Made by a program: the position numbers and the translations under genes
Part shown: positions 51,616 through 59,682 of the stretch, one piece after another
How the letters are laid out: the number at the start of each line of letters is the position of its first letter
Numbering within the stretch: the stretch's first letter is position 1
NCBI RefSeq assembly: GCF_900168115.1
Contig: NZ_FUZC01000001.1
Span: 372,001 to 436,000 of the forward strand
Length of the DNA stretch: 64,000 nt
From: Salegentibacter salinarum
Lineage (GTDB): Bacteria; Bacteroidota; Bacteroidia; Flavobacteriales; Flavobacteriaceae
Direction: 5' to 3'
Notes under the pieces: model-generated
What the model was told of the DNA's origin: nothing
Seen by the model: the letters and a program-made list of their open reading frames with translations, nothing else
Databases searched by the model: none

Positions 51616-52770
51616 TTAAGCTGCTTTTTTGTGTAAATATCGGGTAAGTCTTATAGAAAGATCGGTTAGTATAATTTTGGCATTTCCATTTCTTTCAATA
51701 TGATAAATCGCTTCTTCAAGGGCGGAAATAATATCTTTTATATTATTTCCGTGCACAAAAGGTGCAAATTTGTCCAGTTTAAATCCCGGGGTGGCCGGTT
51801 CGAGGTAAACCAATTTGTCAGCTTTATAATTCAGCATTAAAGCCTGGCGGAAAAAATCTATGCAATACAGCAAAAAACTCTTTTGAGATTCCCTTCCCAT
51901 TCCGGCAATTTCTTCGCTCCAGGAAATAAGTTCCAGAACCGTCGCGCGATTTCCTTTTGCTTTAAATGCGGTACGCACCCAATTGATAAACCAGGTTTCA
52001 AATTGTTGATCTCCGCTATCTTTCTGTAACAAATGAAGGGCTCGAGTATAACTTCCGTTCGCCTGGTGAGCAATTTTTAAAGCATCAGGCTTAGTGCAAT
52101 TTTCATTCTTATTTAAAAAAGCTGCAATTTCATCTTCCGGCAAAGGAGGAAAATGAAGTTTCTGGCAACGCGAGCGGATGGTTTGAATTATTTGTTCTTC
52201 ATCTTCAGTAATAAGAAGGAAGAGGGTGTTTTTCGGTGGTTCTTCAATTAATTTCAGCAATTTGTTGGCAGCTGCGGTGTTTATTTTTTCTGCCATCCAT
52301 ATAATCATAATTTTAAATCCGCCTTCATAAGCTTTTAGCGAAAGTGATTTAACCACTTCCTGGGCTTCGTTTACCCCAATCTGGCCTTGTTTATTTTCAA
52401 TTCCAAGTTTCTGGTACCATTCAAATAAGCTTCCGTAGGGATTGGTTTTTACAAATTCACGCCATTCTTCTAAAAAATGCGAGGAAACTGGATGTTTTTT
52501 AACCTTCTGGTTGGCCGCAACCGGAAAAGCAAAATGAAGATCTGGATGAGCCAGTTTTCTAAACCTTTCGTTACACTTTTCATTTCCGGCAAGATTTTCT
52601 CCGTCTTTATTCTTACAAAGTAAATACTGTGCGTATGCGATAGCAAGTGGCAATGTACCGCTACCACTTTTCCCAACAAATAACTGCGCGTGGGGAACCC
52701 GGCCATTATCGGCCGTAGTGGTTAGATGTTTTTTTAAATGCTGTAAACCTATTATTTCTTCAAAAAGCAT
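51616..52770 (-). CDS. holB: DNA polymerase III delta-prime subunit
   Basis: The frame opens at a TTG at 52776, but the ATG at 52768-52770 (MLFEEIIGLQHLKKHL) is the likely start, giving 384 residues. The AAA+ clamp-loader fold is shown by HAQLFVGKSGSGTLPLAIAY (P-loop-like region), the zinc-like region around LLCKNKDG...CNERF, and IMIIWMAEKINTAAANKLLK with LIEEPPKNTLFLLITEDEEQ. It assists loading of the sliding clamp. Promoter box TATATTTG (52774-52781, reverse) ends only 3 nt before the ATG. Confidence 0.9.
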   Translation of the reverse strand: MLFEEIIGLQHLKKHLTTTADNGRVPHAQLFVGKSGSGTLPLAIAYAQYLLCKNKDGENLAGNEKCNERFRKLAHPDLHFAFPVAANQKVKKHPVSSHFLEEWREFVKTNPYGSLFEWYQKLGIENKQGQIGVNEAQEVVKSLSLKAYEGGFKIMIIWMAEKINTAAANKLLKLIEEPPKNTLFLLITEDEEQIIQTIRSRCQKLHFPPLPEDEIAAFLNKNENCTKPDALKIAHQANGSYTRALHLLQKDSGDQQFETWFINWVRTAFKAKGNRATVLELISWSEEIAGMGRESQKSFLLYCIDFFRQALMLNYKADKLVYLEPATPGFKLDKFAPFVHGNNIKDIISALEEAIYHIERNGNAKIILTDLSIRLTRYLHKKAA

Positions 52771-52773
52771 AAG

Positions 52774-52824
52774 CAAATATAAAATTTATATACACTTTAA
52801 TGTCTTCGGAAAAATTTATATTTG
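52774..52824. promoter_or_regulatory. Divergent -7 boxes of holB and pgk
   Basis: TATATTTG appears twice: on the minus strand at 52774-52781 for holB and on the plus strand at 52817-52824 for pgk. The holB box ends 3 nt before its start codon (leaderless candidate), while pgk gets a leader of about 80 nt. No clear -33 TTG was found for either. Confidence 0.55.
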
Positions 52825-52910
52825 TAAATAGCGTATGCTGAATAAAAGCCGATTGGGCTTAATCTTAACCAACCAAACCAGATTTTTGGTTTTAAAAAAT
52901 GAAATGAAAA

Positions 52911-54095
52911 ATGAAGACTTTAAACGATTTTAATTTTAAAAACAAACAGGCATTAATAAGAGTAGATTTCAATGTTCCATTAAATAAAGATCAGGAAGTA
53001 ACTGATGCTAATAGAATTGAAGCAGCAAAACCTACAATTCTTAAAATTTTAGAGGATGGCGGGAGCGTTGTTTTAATGTCGCATCTTGGCAGGCCGGAAG
53101 GCAAAGAAGATAAATATTCTTTAAAGCATATTGTAAAAAAAGTAGCAGAAGTTATTGGGGTAGAACCTAAGTTTGTGAACGACTGTGTGGGAGATGAAGT
53201 TAAAACTGCGGCGGATAATTTACATCCCGGGGAGATCTTATTGCTGGAAAACCTTAGGTTCCATAAAGAAGAAAAAGGCGGAGACGAAGATTTTGCAAAA
53301 CAATTGTCTCAACTTGGAGATATTTACGTAAACGATGCTTTTGGTACGGCTCACCGTGCTCACGCATCTACCACTGTTGTGGCTAAATATTTTGACGATA
53401 AATGCTTCGGATATTTATTAGAAAAAGAAATTAAAAACCTTGATAAGGTACTTCACAGTAAAGAAAAGCCGGTAACCGCAGTTTTAGGTGGCGCTAAAGT
53501 TTCATCTAAAATTACCGTAATTGAAAATATTCTTGATAAAGTAGACCATTTGATTATTGGTGGTGGAATGGCCTATACTTTTATTCTCGCCAAAGGTGGA
53601 AAAATAGGAAATTCTCTCGTAGAAGAAGATAAGCAGGAATTAGCCTTGGAAATTCTTAAAAAAGCTGAAGCTAAAAATGTCCAGGTTCATCTTCCGGTAG
53701 ATTCTATTATAGCGGATAGCTTTTCTGAACAGGCTTCTACCGATACTGCTAAAATCCAGGAAATTCCAGATGGCTGGATGGGGCTTGACGCGGGACCGGA
53801 GAGTATCAAAAATTTTGATGCCGTAATTCAGGAATCCAGGATTATTCTTTGGAATGGACCACTTGGCGTATTTGAAATGGATAAATTTTCAAAAGGAACT
53901 ATCGCTTTAGGAAATTCTATTGCTGAAGCTACTAAAAAAGGAGCCTTTTCTTTAGTTGGAGGTGGAGATTCTGTAGCCGCGGTTAAGAAATTCGGTTTTG
54001 AAGAAAAAGTAAGCTATGTTTCTACAGGTGGCGGTGCCATGCTAGAAATGTTAGAAGGAAAATCGTTGCCCGGTATTGAGGCAATTGGGAAATAA
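52911..54095 (+). CDS. pgk: Phosphoglycerate kinase
   Basis: This 394-residue protein has the start FKNKQALIRVDFNVPLNKD, then SVVLMSHLGRPEGKEDKYSL, LLENLRFHKEEKGGD, GTAHRAHASTTVVAKYF, AVLGGAKVSSKITVIENIL and SLVGGGDSVAAVKKFG. All match PGK, the glycolytic enzyme that makes ATP from 1,3-bisphosphoglycerate. Length is typical. A hairpin separates it from the following transglycosylase gene. Confidence 0.98.
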   Translation: MKTLNDFNFKNKQALIRVDFNVPLNKDQEVTDANRIEAAKPTILKILEDGGSVVLMSHLGRPEGKEDKYSLKHIVKKVAEVIGVEPKFVNDCVGDEVKTAADNLHPGEILLLENLRFHKEEKGGDEDFAKQLSQLGDIYVNDAFGTAHRAHASTTVVAKYFDDKCFGYLLEKEIKNLDKVLHSKEKPVTAVLGGAKVSSKITVIENILDKVDHLIIGGGMAYTFILAKGGKIGNSLVEEDKQELALEILKKAEAKNVQVHLPVDSIIADSFSEQASTDTAKIQEIPDGWMGLDAGPESIKNFDAVIQESRIILWNGPLGVFEMDKFSKGTIALGNSIAEATKKGAFSLVGGGDSVAAVKKFGFEEKVSYVSTGGGAMLEMLEGKSLPGIEAIGK

Positions 54096-54130
54096 AACGT
54101 ACTAAAATCTAAGATTTTACGTTCTTTTTT
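54096..54130 (+). terminator. Intrinsic terminator after pgk
   Basis: AACGTACTAAAATC and GATTTTACGTT form a stem (TAAAATC / GATTTTA plus AACG / CGTT, with a 3-nt bulge) followed by six T residues. Confidence 0.7.
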
Positions 54131-54145
54131 AAATCTTGAATAATT

Positions 54146-55729
54146 ATGGGCAGGTATATAATTTTATCTCTTGTATTCCTTTTTGGAATTAGCCTTCAGG
54201 CGCAGGAAGGGGAGAAGGGGAAGCAGGTAGAGAAAGCTAATTTTAGGGTGCAAATCTTCCAGAAGGTAGATAGCAGTGAAATTATTCTTGCTCATCCAGA
54301 TCCTGAATTTAAGGATAAATTACCAATTTCGGCTGTGATTAGGGATTCTTCTGCGGTTTCGTTAGAAGATCTTCCCCGCGCAGCCGAAATTGATTCTGTT
54401 TGGAAAGCACAGCTTACCAATTCAGATCTTTTTGATGAGATGTATAAAAGCATCAGAGAACAGGATTATGAAGATGAAGTAAACCGCGAACTTCCTACAG
54501 ATACCTTAAAAGCCAGGCTGGCCAAATTAAATGCACGCACGCCATTTAACGTAGAATATCATCCTATACTTGAAAGTGTTATCAATTCCTATTTAAAACG
54601 CAATAAGAAGGCCATGGAGCGTCTTATGGCGTTAAGTGAATATTACTTCCCCATGTTTGAGCAGCAGCTTGACCGGTACGATATTCCGCTGGAGATAAAA
54701 TACCTTGCCATTGTAGAATCGGCATTAAATCCCAGAGCAAAATCCTGGGTTGGTGCTACCGGGCTTTGGCAATTTATGTACAGAACGGGAAAAGCCCACG
54801 GACTTGATGTAAGCAGTTATGTAGATGAGCGTATGGATCCGCAAATGTCTACTGAAGCTGCTGCGCAATATCTGGCGAATCTATATCGTTCTTTTGAAGA
54901 TTGGGATTTGGTATTAGCTTCTTATAATTCCGGGCCCGGGAATGTTTCTAAAGCAATTCGGCGCAGTGGTGGGTCTAACAACTACTGGGAATTAAGAAGA
55001 TTTTTACCACGAGAAACTGCAGGTTATGTTCCGGCTTTCCTCGCAACACTTTATCTTTTTGAGTATGCCGATGCACACAACTTCCAGCCGCAGGGACCAG
55101 ACATTGCTTTTTTTGAAACCGATACTATAAAAGTAAAAAAATTGATCACCTTCGATCAAATTTCTAAGGTTACCGGGGTAGAAAAAGAAATGCTTCAGTT
55201 TTTAAATCCAAGTTACAAACTAGACGTTATTCCGTTTGTAGAAGATGAAAATTATATGATAAGGCTTCCCGCCACTGTTAGCGGTGCTTTTGTGAGTAAC
55301 GAAGCCGCCATTTATAATTTTGCCGAAGAGGATATAAAAAATAAAGCAGAAGCTTTTCCTGAATTTGTAAAAGCTGAGGAACAAATAAGGTATCGTGTAA
55401 AAAGCGGTGACTATCTAGGAAGAATTGCCGAACGTTACGGGGTAGGTGTAAGCAGTATAAAACGTTGGAATAATCTTAGAGGCAATAATTTAAGAATAGG
55501 GCAGTATCTTACTATTTATCCGCGAAAACCCGGTGCAGAAACTCAAAATGCATCTACTGGAAATAGCCAGAAAAACAACGAAAAAACCTATACAGTGAAG
55601 AAAGGGGATTCACTTTGGAGTATTTCTCGTAAGTTTCCGGGAGTTACGGTACAGAATTTGAGGGCTTGGAATGATATGGGTAATAGTAGCCTGAAACCCG
55701 GTATGGAACTTAAACTTTCCAAGGGTTAA
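54146..55729 (+). CDS. Membrane-bound lytic transglycosylase MltD-like, with two LysM domains
   Basis: The 527-residue precursor has a signal peptide (MGRYIILSLVFLFGISLQAQ). The SLT domain contains the catalytic Glu191 in AIVESALNPRAKSWVGATGL, with QFMYRTGKAHGLDV and ASYNSGPGNVSKAI. Two LysM repeats bind peptidoglycan: RYRVKSGDYLGRIAERYGV (about 412-455) and TYTVKKGDSLWSISRKF (about 482-525). MltD cleaves glycan strands to anhydro-MurNAc ends. It adds to the murein enzymes elsewhere in the window. DUF4837 follows after 24 bp, a pairing that suggests a joint transcript. Confidence 0.93.
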   Translation: MGRYIILSLVFLFGISLQAQEGEKGKQVEKANFRVQIFQKVDSSEIILAHPDPEFKDKLPISAVIRDSSAVSLEDLPRAAEIDSVWKAQLTNSDLFDEMYKSIREQDYEDEVNRELPTDTLKARLAKLNARTPFNVEYHPILESVINSYLKRNKKAMERLMALSEYYFPMFEQQLDRYDIPLEIKYLAIVESALNPRAKSWVGATGLWQFMYRTGKAHGLDVSSYVDERMDPQMSTEAAAQYLANLYRSFEDWDLVLASYNSGPGNVSKAIRRSGGSNNYWELRRFLPRETAGYVPAFLATLYLFEYADAHNFQPQGPDIAFFETDTIKVKKLITFDQISKVTGVEKEMLQFLNPSYKLDVIPFVEDENYMIRLPATVSGAFVSNEAAIYNFAEEDIKNKAEAFPEFVKAEEQIRYRVKSGDYLGRIAERYGVGVSSIKRWNNLRGNNLRIGQYLTIYPRKPGAETQNASTGNSQKNNEKTYTVKKGDSLWSISRKFPGVTVQNLRAWNDMGNSSLKPGMELKLSKG

Positions 55730-55753
55730 TCATTTCAAACCAAACTAATTAAA

Positions 55754-56734
55754 ATGAAAAAAACATTATTCCTTCTATTCGGTTTAATTTTTCTCGTTTC
55801 CTGTAACGAAAACGGCGATAAAGAAGAAGAACGTATCCTTTCAGACTCTTCTGGAAATATTAATCAAATCACCCTGATAATTAAGAACGATTTATGGGAA
55901 GGCCCGGTAGGTGAAGCCATAAGAGATAATTTTGCCGCTACGGTAGAAGGCTTGCCCCAGGAAGAACCAATGTTTTCTCTAAGCCAGGTACCGCCGGAAA
56001 CTTTTAGCGGATTTGTTAGAAAAAACCGTTCTTTTATTTCTGTTCAGGAAGGGAAAGAAACTGAAGCCAGAATTATTAAAGATCTCTATGCCCGGCCGCA
56101 AACCGGTGTAATTATTTCTGGAGAAAACGAAGAAGAACTCATTCATATTATCAATGAAAGTTCAGAAAAATTAGTTTCAGCTTTCAAAGAGACCGAAATG
56201 AAGGAGAAACAACGCCGAATGAAAAAATCGCTTAAAAAAGATGGGAAACTTGAAGAAAAATTCGGTTTATCTTTAGATTTTCCTTCTGCTTATAGATACG
56301 CTTTAGAAGAGGAAGATTTTGTGTGGATAAGAAAGGAAATACCCAAAGGGAATATGGAAATTCTTATCTATGAAGTGCCTATCAATCAAATTGAATCTGA
56401 TACAAATACCATTGGAAATATAATTAAAATGCGCGATTCTATTGGAAAAGCTCATATCCCGGGCCCCACTGAAGGAACGCATATGATTACCGAAGAAGCC
56501 TACGCTCCTTATCTTTTTGAATCTGAAATTGATGGAAAATTCGCTTACGAAACCCGTGGAACCTGGGAAGTGAAAGGTGCTTTTATGGCGGGACCGTTCT
56601 TAAATTACGCAATTAAAGATGAAGCAAATAACCGTTTTTTAGTAGTAGAAGGTTTTGTTTTTTCTCCCTCAAGAAGCAAGCGTGATAATATATTTGAAAT
56701 AGATGCTATCCTGCAATCTGCAGATATTGAATAG
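55754..56734 (+). CDS. DUF4837-family lipoprotein
   Basis: The 326-residue precursor has a lipobox FLVSC and matches the DUF4837 family of Bacteroidota lipoproteins in the segment ITLIIKNDLWEGPVGEAIRD and TFSGFVRKNRSFI. No catalytic motif is visible and the function is unknown. It immediately follows mltD on the same strand and ends at a bidirectional hairpin before tatA. Confidence 0.78.
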   Translation: MKKTLFLLFGLIFLVSCNENGDKEEERILSDSSGNINQITLIIKNDLWEGPVGEAIRDNFAATVEGLPQEEPMFSLSQVPPETFSGFVRKNRSFISVQEGKETEARIIKDLYARPQTGVIISGENEEELIHIINESSEKLVSAFKETEMKEKQRRMKKSLKKDGKLEEKFGLSLDFPSAYRYALEEEDFVWIRKEIPKGNMEILIYEVPINQIESDTNTIGNIIKMRDSIGKAHIPGPTEGTHMITEEAYAPYLFESEIDGKFAYETRGTWEVKGAFMAGPFLNYAIKDEANNRFLVVEGFVFSPSRSKRDNIFEIDAILQSADIE

Positions 56735-56752
56735 CACAAATCAAGACAAATA

Positions 56753-56785
56753 AAAAAGCCCAAACTTAAAAGTTCGGGCTTTTTT
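56753..56785. terminator. Bidirectional terminator between DUF4837 and tatA genes
   Basis: AAAAAAGCCCAAACT / AGTTCGGGCTTTTTT forms a 15-bp stem with one mismatch and a short loop (TAAA). A and T tracts flank both sides, as needed for convergent genes. Confidence 0.88.
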
Positions 56786-56810
56786 GTATAAGGTAGTTGT
56801 AATTATTTGT

Positions 56811-57023
56811 CTATTTCTTTTCTTCAGAAAAATTCTTATCATCAGAAGTAACTGTCTTGTCGCCATTTTCATCCTTGGAAGCGTCTTTAAATTCTTTAAT
56901 TCCACTACCTAAACCTCTCATCAATTCAGGAATTTTTCGACCTCCAAATAATAGCAATATTACCACAACAATTAAAATAATTTGCGGGGCACCAATGGCT
57001 AATGGTAAAATAAGTGCGTTCAT
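56811..57023 (-). CDS. tatA: Twin-arginine translocase subunit TatA/E
   Basis: This 70-residue protein has one membrane helix (about 12-27, [19 protein letters not shown]) with the FGxxKxPE-type hinge, followed by an amphipathic helix [16 protein letters not shown] and a charged tail. This is the TatA layout for exporting folded proteins. No tatC is nearby. Confidence 0.95.
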   Translation of the reverse strand: MNALILPLAIGAPQIILIVVVILLLFGGRKIPELMRGLGSGIKEFKDASKDENGDKTVTSDDKNFSEEKK

Positions 57024-57043
57024 AACATATAATTTTGATATTA

Positions 57044-57072
57044 CAAACTTAACAAGAATTAAATTATTACAA
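57044..57072 (-). promoter_or_regulatory. Promoter of tatA
   Basis: On the minus strand TTG (57070-57072) is followed after 18 bp by TAAGTTTG (57044-57051), 20 bp before the ATG. This is a complete TTG-N18-TANNTTTG match. Confidence 0.75.
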
Positions 57073-57216
57073 CGTTAATATGGCTTAAATTTAAGTTTTA
57101 ACTGTGTTGTATTTTAAACCGGGATGGCATTTTTATTGAAAACCTTATTTTTCTATAAAAGAATTCAATTTGGACTTAAGTTTGAGAACTTCATTTATCA
57201 AGCTCAAATTTTAATT

Positions 57217-57224
57217 TAACTTTG
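57217..57224 (+). promoter_or_regulatory. Candidate -7 promoter box of the M23 peptidase gene
   Basis: TAACTTTG matches TANNTTTG and lies 10 bp before the ATG, so the leader would be only a few bases long. No TTG is seen at the expected -33 distance. Confidence 0.5.
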
Positions 57225-57234
57225 TAAGCGGAAT

Positions 57235-58104
57235 ATGGCTGAAAACAAAAAAGAAAGGAAAAAATTCACCAAGAAGTTACTTCATAAATACCGGATGGTA
57301 GTTTTGAATGAAGATACTTTTGAGGAAAAGCTTTCTTTTAAATTAACCCGGCTCAATGTTTTTGTAACCATTACGCTAAGCGCGATAATTCTAATTGCAG
57401 CCACTACTTTTATAATTGCTTTCACTCCGCTTAAAGAATACATTCCCGGTTATTCATCGGCTCAATTAAAAAGGCAGGCTTCTGAGCTGGCTTATAAGTC
57501 AGATTCGCTTCAGCAGGTTTTAAAGATGAATAATCAATATTTAAGTTCTATTAAAAATGTACTTACCGGTAAAGCAGATACCTCCAGTTTAAGCAGGGAT
57601 TCTATGGTTGAAAATCCTATAATGGGCCAGGAAATTGAAGCTATAGAACCTTCTCGCGCAGATTCCTTATTAAGAGAAGAAGTAGCGCAGGAAGATAAAT
57701 ACAATGTTTTGCCATCGGCTACAGATAATATAGATTTTTCTTTATTTCCACCGGTTAAAGGATCAATTTCTGAAGAATACGATGCTAAGGAGAAACATTA
57801 TGCAGTAGATATCGTGGTGGCTAAAAACACCCCGGTAAAATCGGTTGCCGATGGTCGTGTAATTCTTTCAGAATGGACTACAGAAACCGGTTATATTATA
57901 ATTATTAAGCACGAATATGGCTTATTATCGGTTTACAAACACAATGCTTCCATAGCCAAAGAACAGGGTGAAAATGTAAGAAGGGGAGAAGTTATTGCCA
58001 CTGCAGGATCTACTGGAGAATACACTACCGGCCCACATCTGCATTTTGAACTCTGGAACGAAGCCGTGCCTGTAGACCCTACAGATTATATTGATTTTGA
58101 TTAA
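57235..58104 (+). CDS. M23-family murein endopeptidase (LytM-type)
   Basis: This 289-residue protein has one N-terminal membrane anchor (about 38-62, LNVFVTITLSAIILIAATTF), a coiled-coil region (about 72-125) and a C-terminal LytM domain. Zinc ligands are visible: KEKHYAVDIVV (H188, D192) and GPHLHFELW (H268/H270). Such enzymes cut peptide cross-links in the cell wall, or act as activators when ligands are missing; here they are complete. The gene diverges from tatA and is 69 bp before the GH3-fold gene. Confidence 0.92.
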   Translation: MAENKKERKKFTKKLLHKYRMVVLNEDTFEEKLSFKLTRLNVFVTITLSAIILIAATTFIIAFTPLKEYIPGYSSAQLKRQASELAYKSDSLQQVLKMNNQYLSSIKNVLTGKADTSSLSRDSMVENPIMGQEIEAIEPSRADSLLREEVAQEDKYNVLPSATDNIDFSLFPPVKGSISEEYDAKEKHYAVDIVVAKNTPVKSVADGRVILSEWTTETGYIIIIKHEYGLLSVYKHNASIAKEQGENVRRGEVIATAGSTGEYTTGPHLHFELWNEAVPVDPTDYIDFD

Positions 58105-58173
58105 TAAATCACGACCTTTGTAATACAAAAGGTATTTCTGAAATTTAGAATACTAATTAATTCAAAAGAACCT

Positions 58174-59682
58174 ATGTCTTTAAAGTCGTTTGGAGCAAAG
58201 ATTTTTGCTAGTTATATACGGAAGAAAATAGATAAATGGGCTTCTCAACCTGAAGCTACCCAGCAAAAGGTATTCAGGGAGCTTATTGAAAAAGGTAAAA
58301 ACACAAAGTTTGGGCAGGATCACGACTTTAAAAACATAAAAACCTATAAAGATTTTACCCAAAAAGTGCCAATTCGGGATTATGAAGAATTGCGATTTTA
58401 TGTAGATAAAATGGTGGCCGGTGAGGTAGATGTTTTATGGCCGGGTAAACCTTTATATTATGCAAAAACATCGGGAACTACCAGCGGTGCCAAATATATT
58501 CCGTTAACGAAAGATTCTATGCCGGCGCATATTAATGCCGCCAGGAACGCAATTTTATGTTATATAGACGAAACCGGAAATGCTAAATTTGTAGACGGAA
58601 AAATGATTTTCCTCCAGGGAAGCCCCGAAATGGATGAAAAAAACGGGGTAAAATTAGGTCGGTTATCAGGAATTGTTGCGCATTATGTTCCTGCTTATCT
58701 TCAGAAAAATAGAATGCCCAGCTGGAAAACCAATTGTATTGAAGACTGGGAAACCAAAGTAGACGCTATAGTTGAAGAAACCATCCACGAAGATATGAGC
58801 GTGATTAGCGGTATTCCTTCCTGGGTACAAATGTACTTTGAAAGGCTTCAGCAAAAAACCGGTAAAAAAGTCGGTGAACTTTTTCCTAATTTTAACCTGT
58901 TTATCTACGGCGGAGTACATTATGAACCCTATCGCGCTAAATTTGAAAACCTTATTGGGAGAAGAGTAGCCAGCATAGAACTTTATCCCGCATCTGAAGG
59001 CTTTTTCGCTTTTCAGGATAAGCAGAACGAAAAAGGAATGTTACTTCAGCTGGATTCGGGAATGTTCTATGAATTTATTAGAAGCGACGAATTTTTTGAG
59101 GAAAATCCGAAGCGTTTAACGATAGGAGATGTAGAAAAAGGTGTTAATTATGTAATAATAGTTTCTACCAATGCCGGTCTTTGGGGCTACAATATGGGAG
59201 ATACTATACAGTTTACTTCTTTAAAACCTTACCGCGTAATTGTTTCAGGACGCATCAAACACTATATTTCGGCCTTTGGAGAACACGTTATTGGTAAGGA
59301 AGTAGAGGAAGCTATGCAAGAAGCTATGAGGAGTACCAAAGCCAGGATAAGCGAATTTACGGTTGCTCCCCAAATCACTCCTGAGAATGATGAATTACCC
59401 TATCACGAGTGGTTTATAGAGTTTGAGGAAGAGCCTGAAAATATGGATGAATTCCATCGTATTTTAGAAAAGACACTTCAGGAGCAAAATTCATATTATT
59501 TCGATTTAATTGAAGGCAAAATACTTCAGCCTTTAAAAATCACTACAATTCCTAGAGGAGGCTTTAATCATTATATGAAGTCTATTGGTAAATTAGGCGG
59601 ACAGTTTAAACTCGCCCGCCTCTCCAACGACAGAAAAATAGCCGAAGTGCTTGAAGAAAATTTAAGAAAATATAATAAATGA
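58174..59682 (+). CDS. GH3-fold adenylating enzyme (plant auxin-responsive GH3 family, bacterial branch)
   Basis: This 502-residue protein matches the GH3 family: IEKGKNTKFGQDHDFKNI near the start, the nucleotide-binding YAKTSGTTSGAKYIPLT, ERLQQKTGKKVGELFPNF, IELYPASEGFFAFQDK and MGDTIQFTSLKPYRVIVSGR, with RGGFNHYMKSIGKLGGQFKL near the end. Plant GH3 enzymes activate a carboxylic acid as acyl-AMP and conjugate it to an amino acid. The bacterial substrates are unknown. It overlaps the next gene by 4 bp (ATGA), which suggests a tight functional pair. No signal peptide is present. Confidence 0.88.
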   Translation: MSLKSFGAKIFASYIRKKIDKWASQPEATQQKVFRELIEKGKNTKFGQDHDFKNIKTYKDFTQKVPIRDYEELRFYVDKMVAGEVDVLWPGKPLYYAKTSGTTSGAKYIPLTKDSMPAHINAARNAILCYIDETGNAKFVDGKMIFLQGSPEMDEKNGVKLGRLSGIVAHYVPAYLQKNRMPSWKTNCIEDWETKVDAIVEETIHEDMSVISGIPSWVQMYFERLQQKTGKKVGELFPNFNLFIYGGVHYEPYRAKFENLIGRRVASIELYPASEGFFAFQDKQNEKGMLLQLDSGMFYEFIRSDEFFEENPKRLTIGDVEKGVNYVIIVSTNAGLWGYNMGDTIQFTSLKPYRVIVSGRIKHYISAFGEHVIGKEVEEAMQEAMRSTKARISEFTVAPQITPENDELPYHEWFIEFEEEPENMDEFHRILEKTLQEQNSYYFDLIEGKILQPLKITTIPRGGFNHYMKSIGKLGGQFKLARLSNDRKIAEVLEENLRKYNK

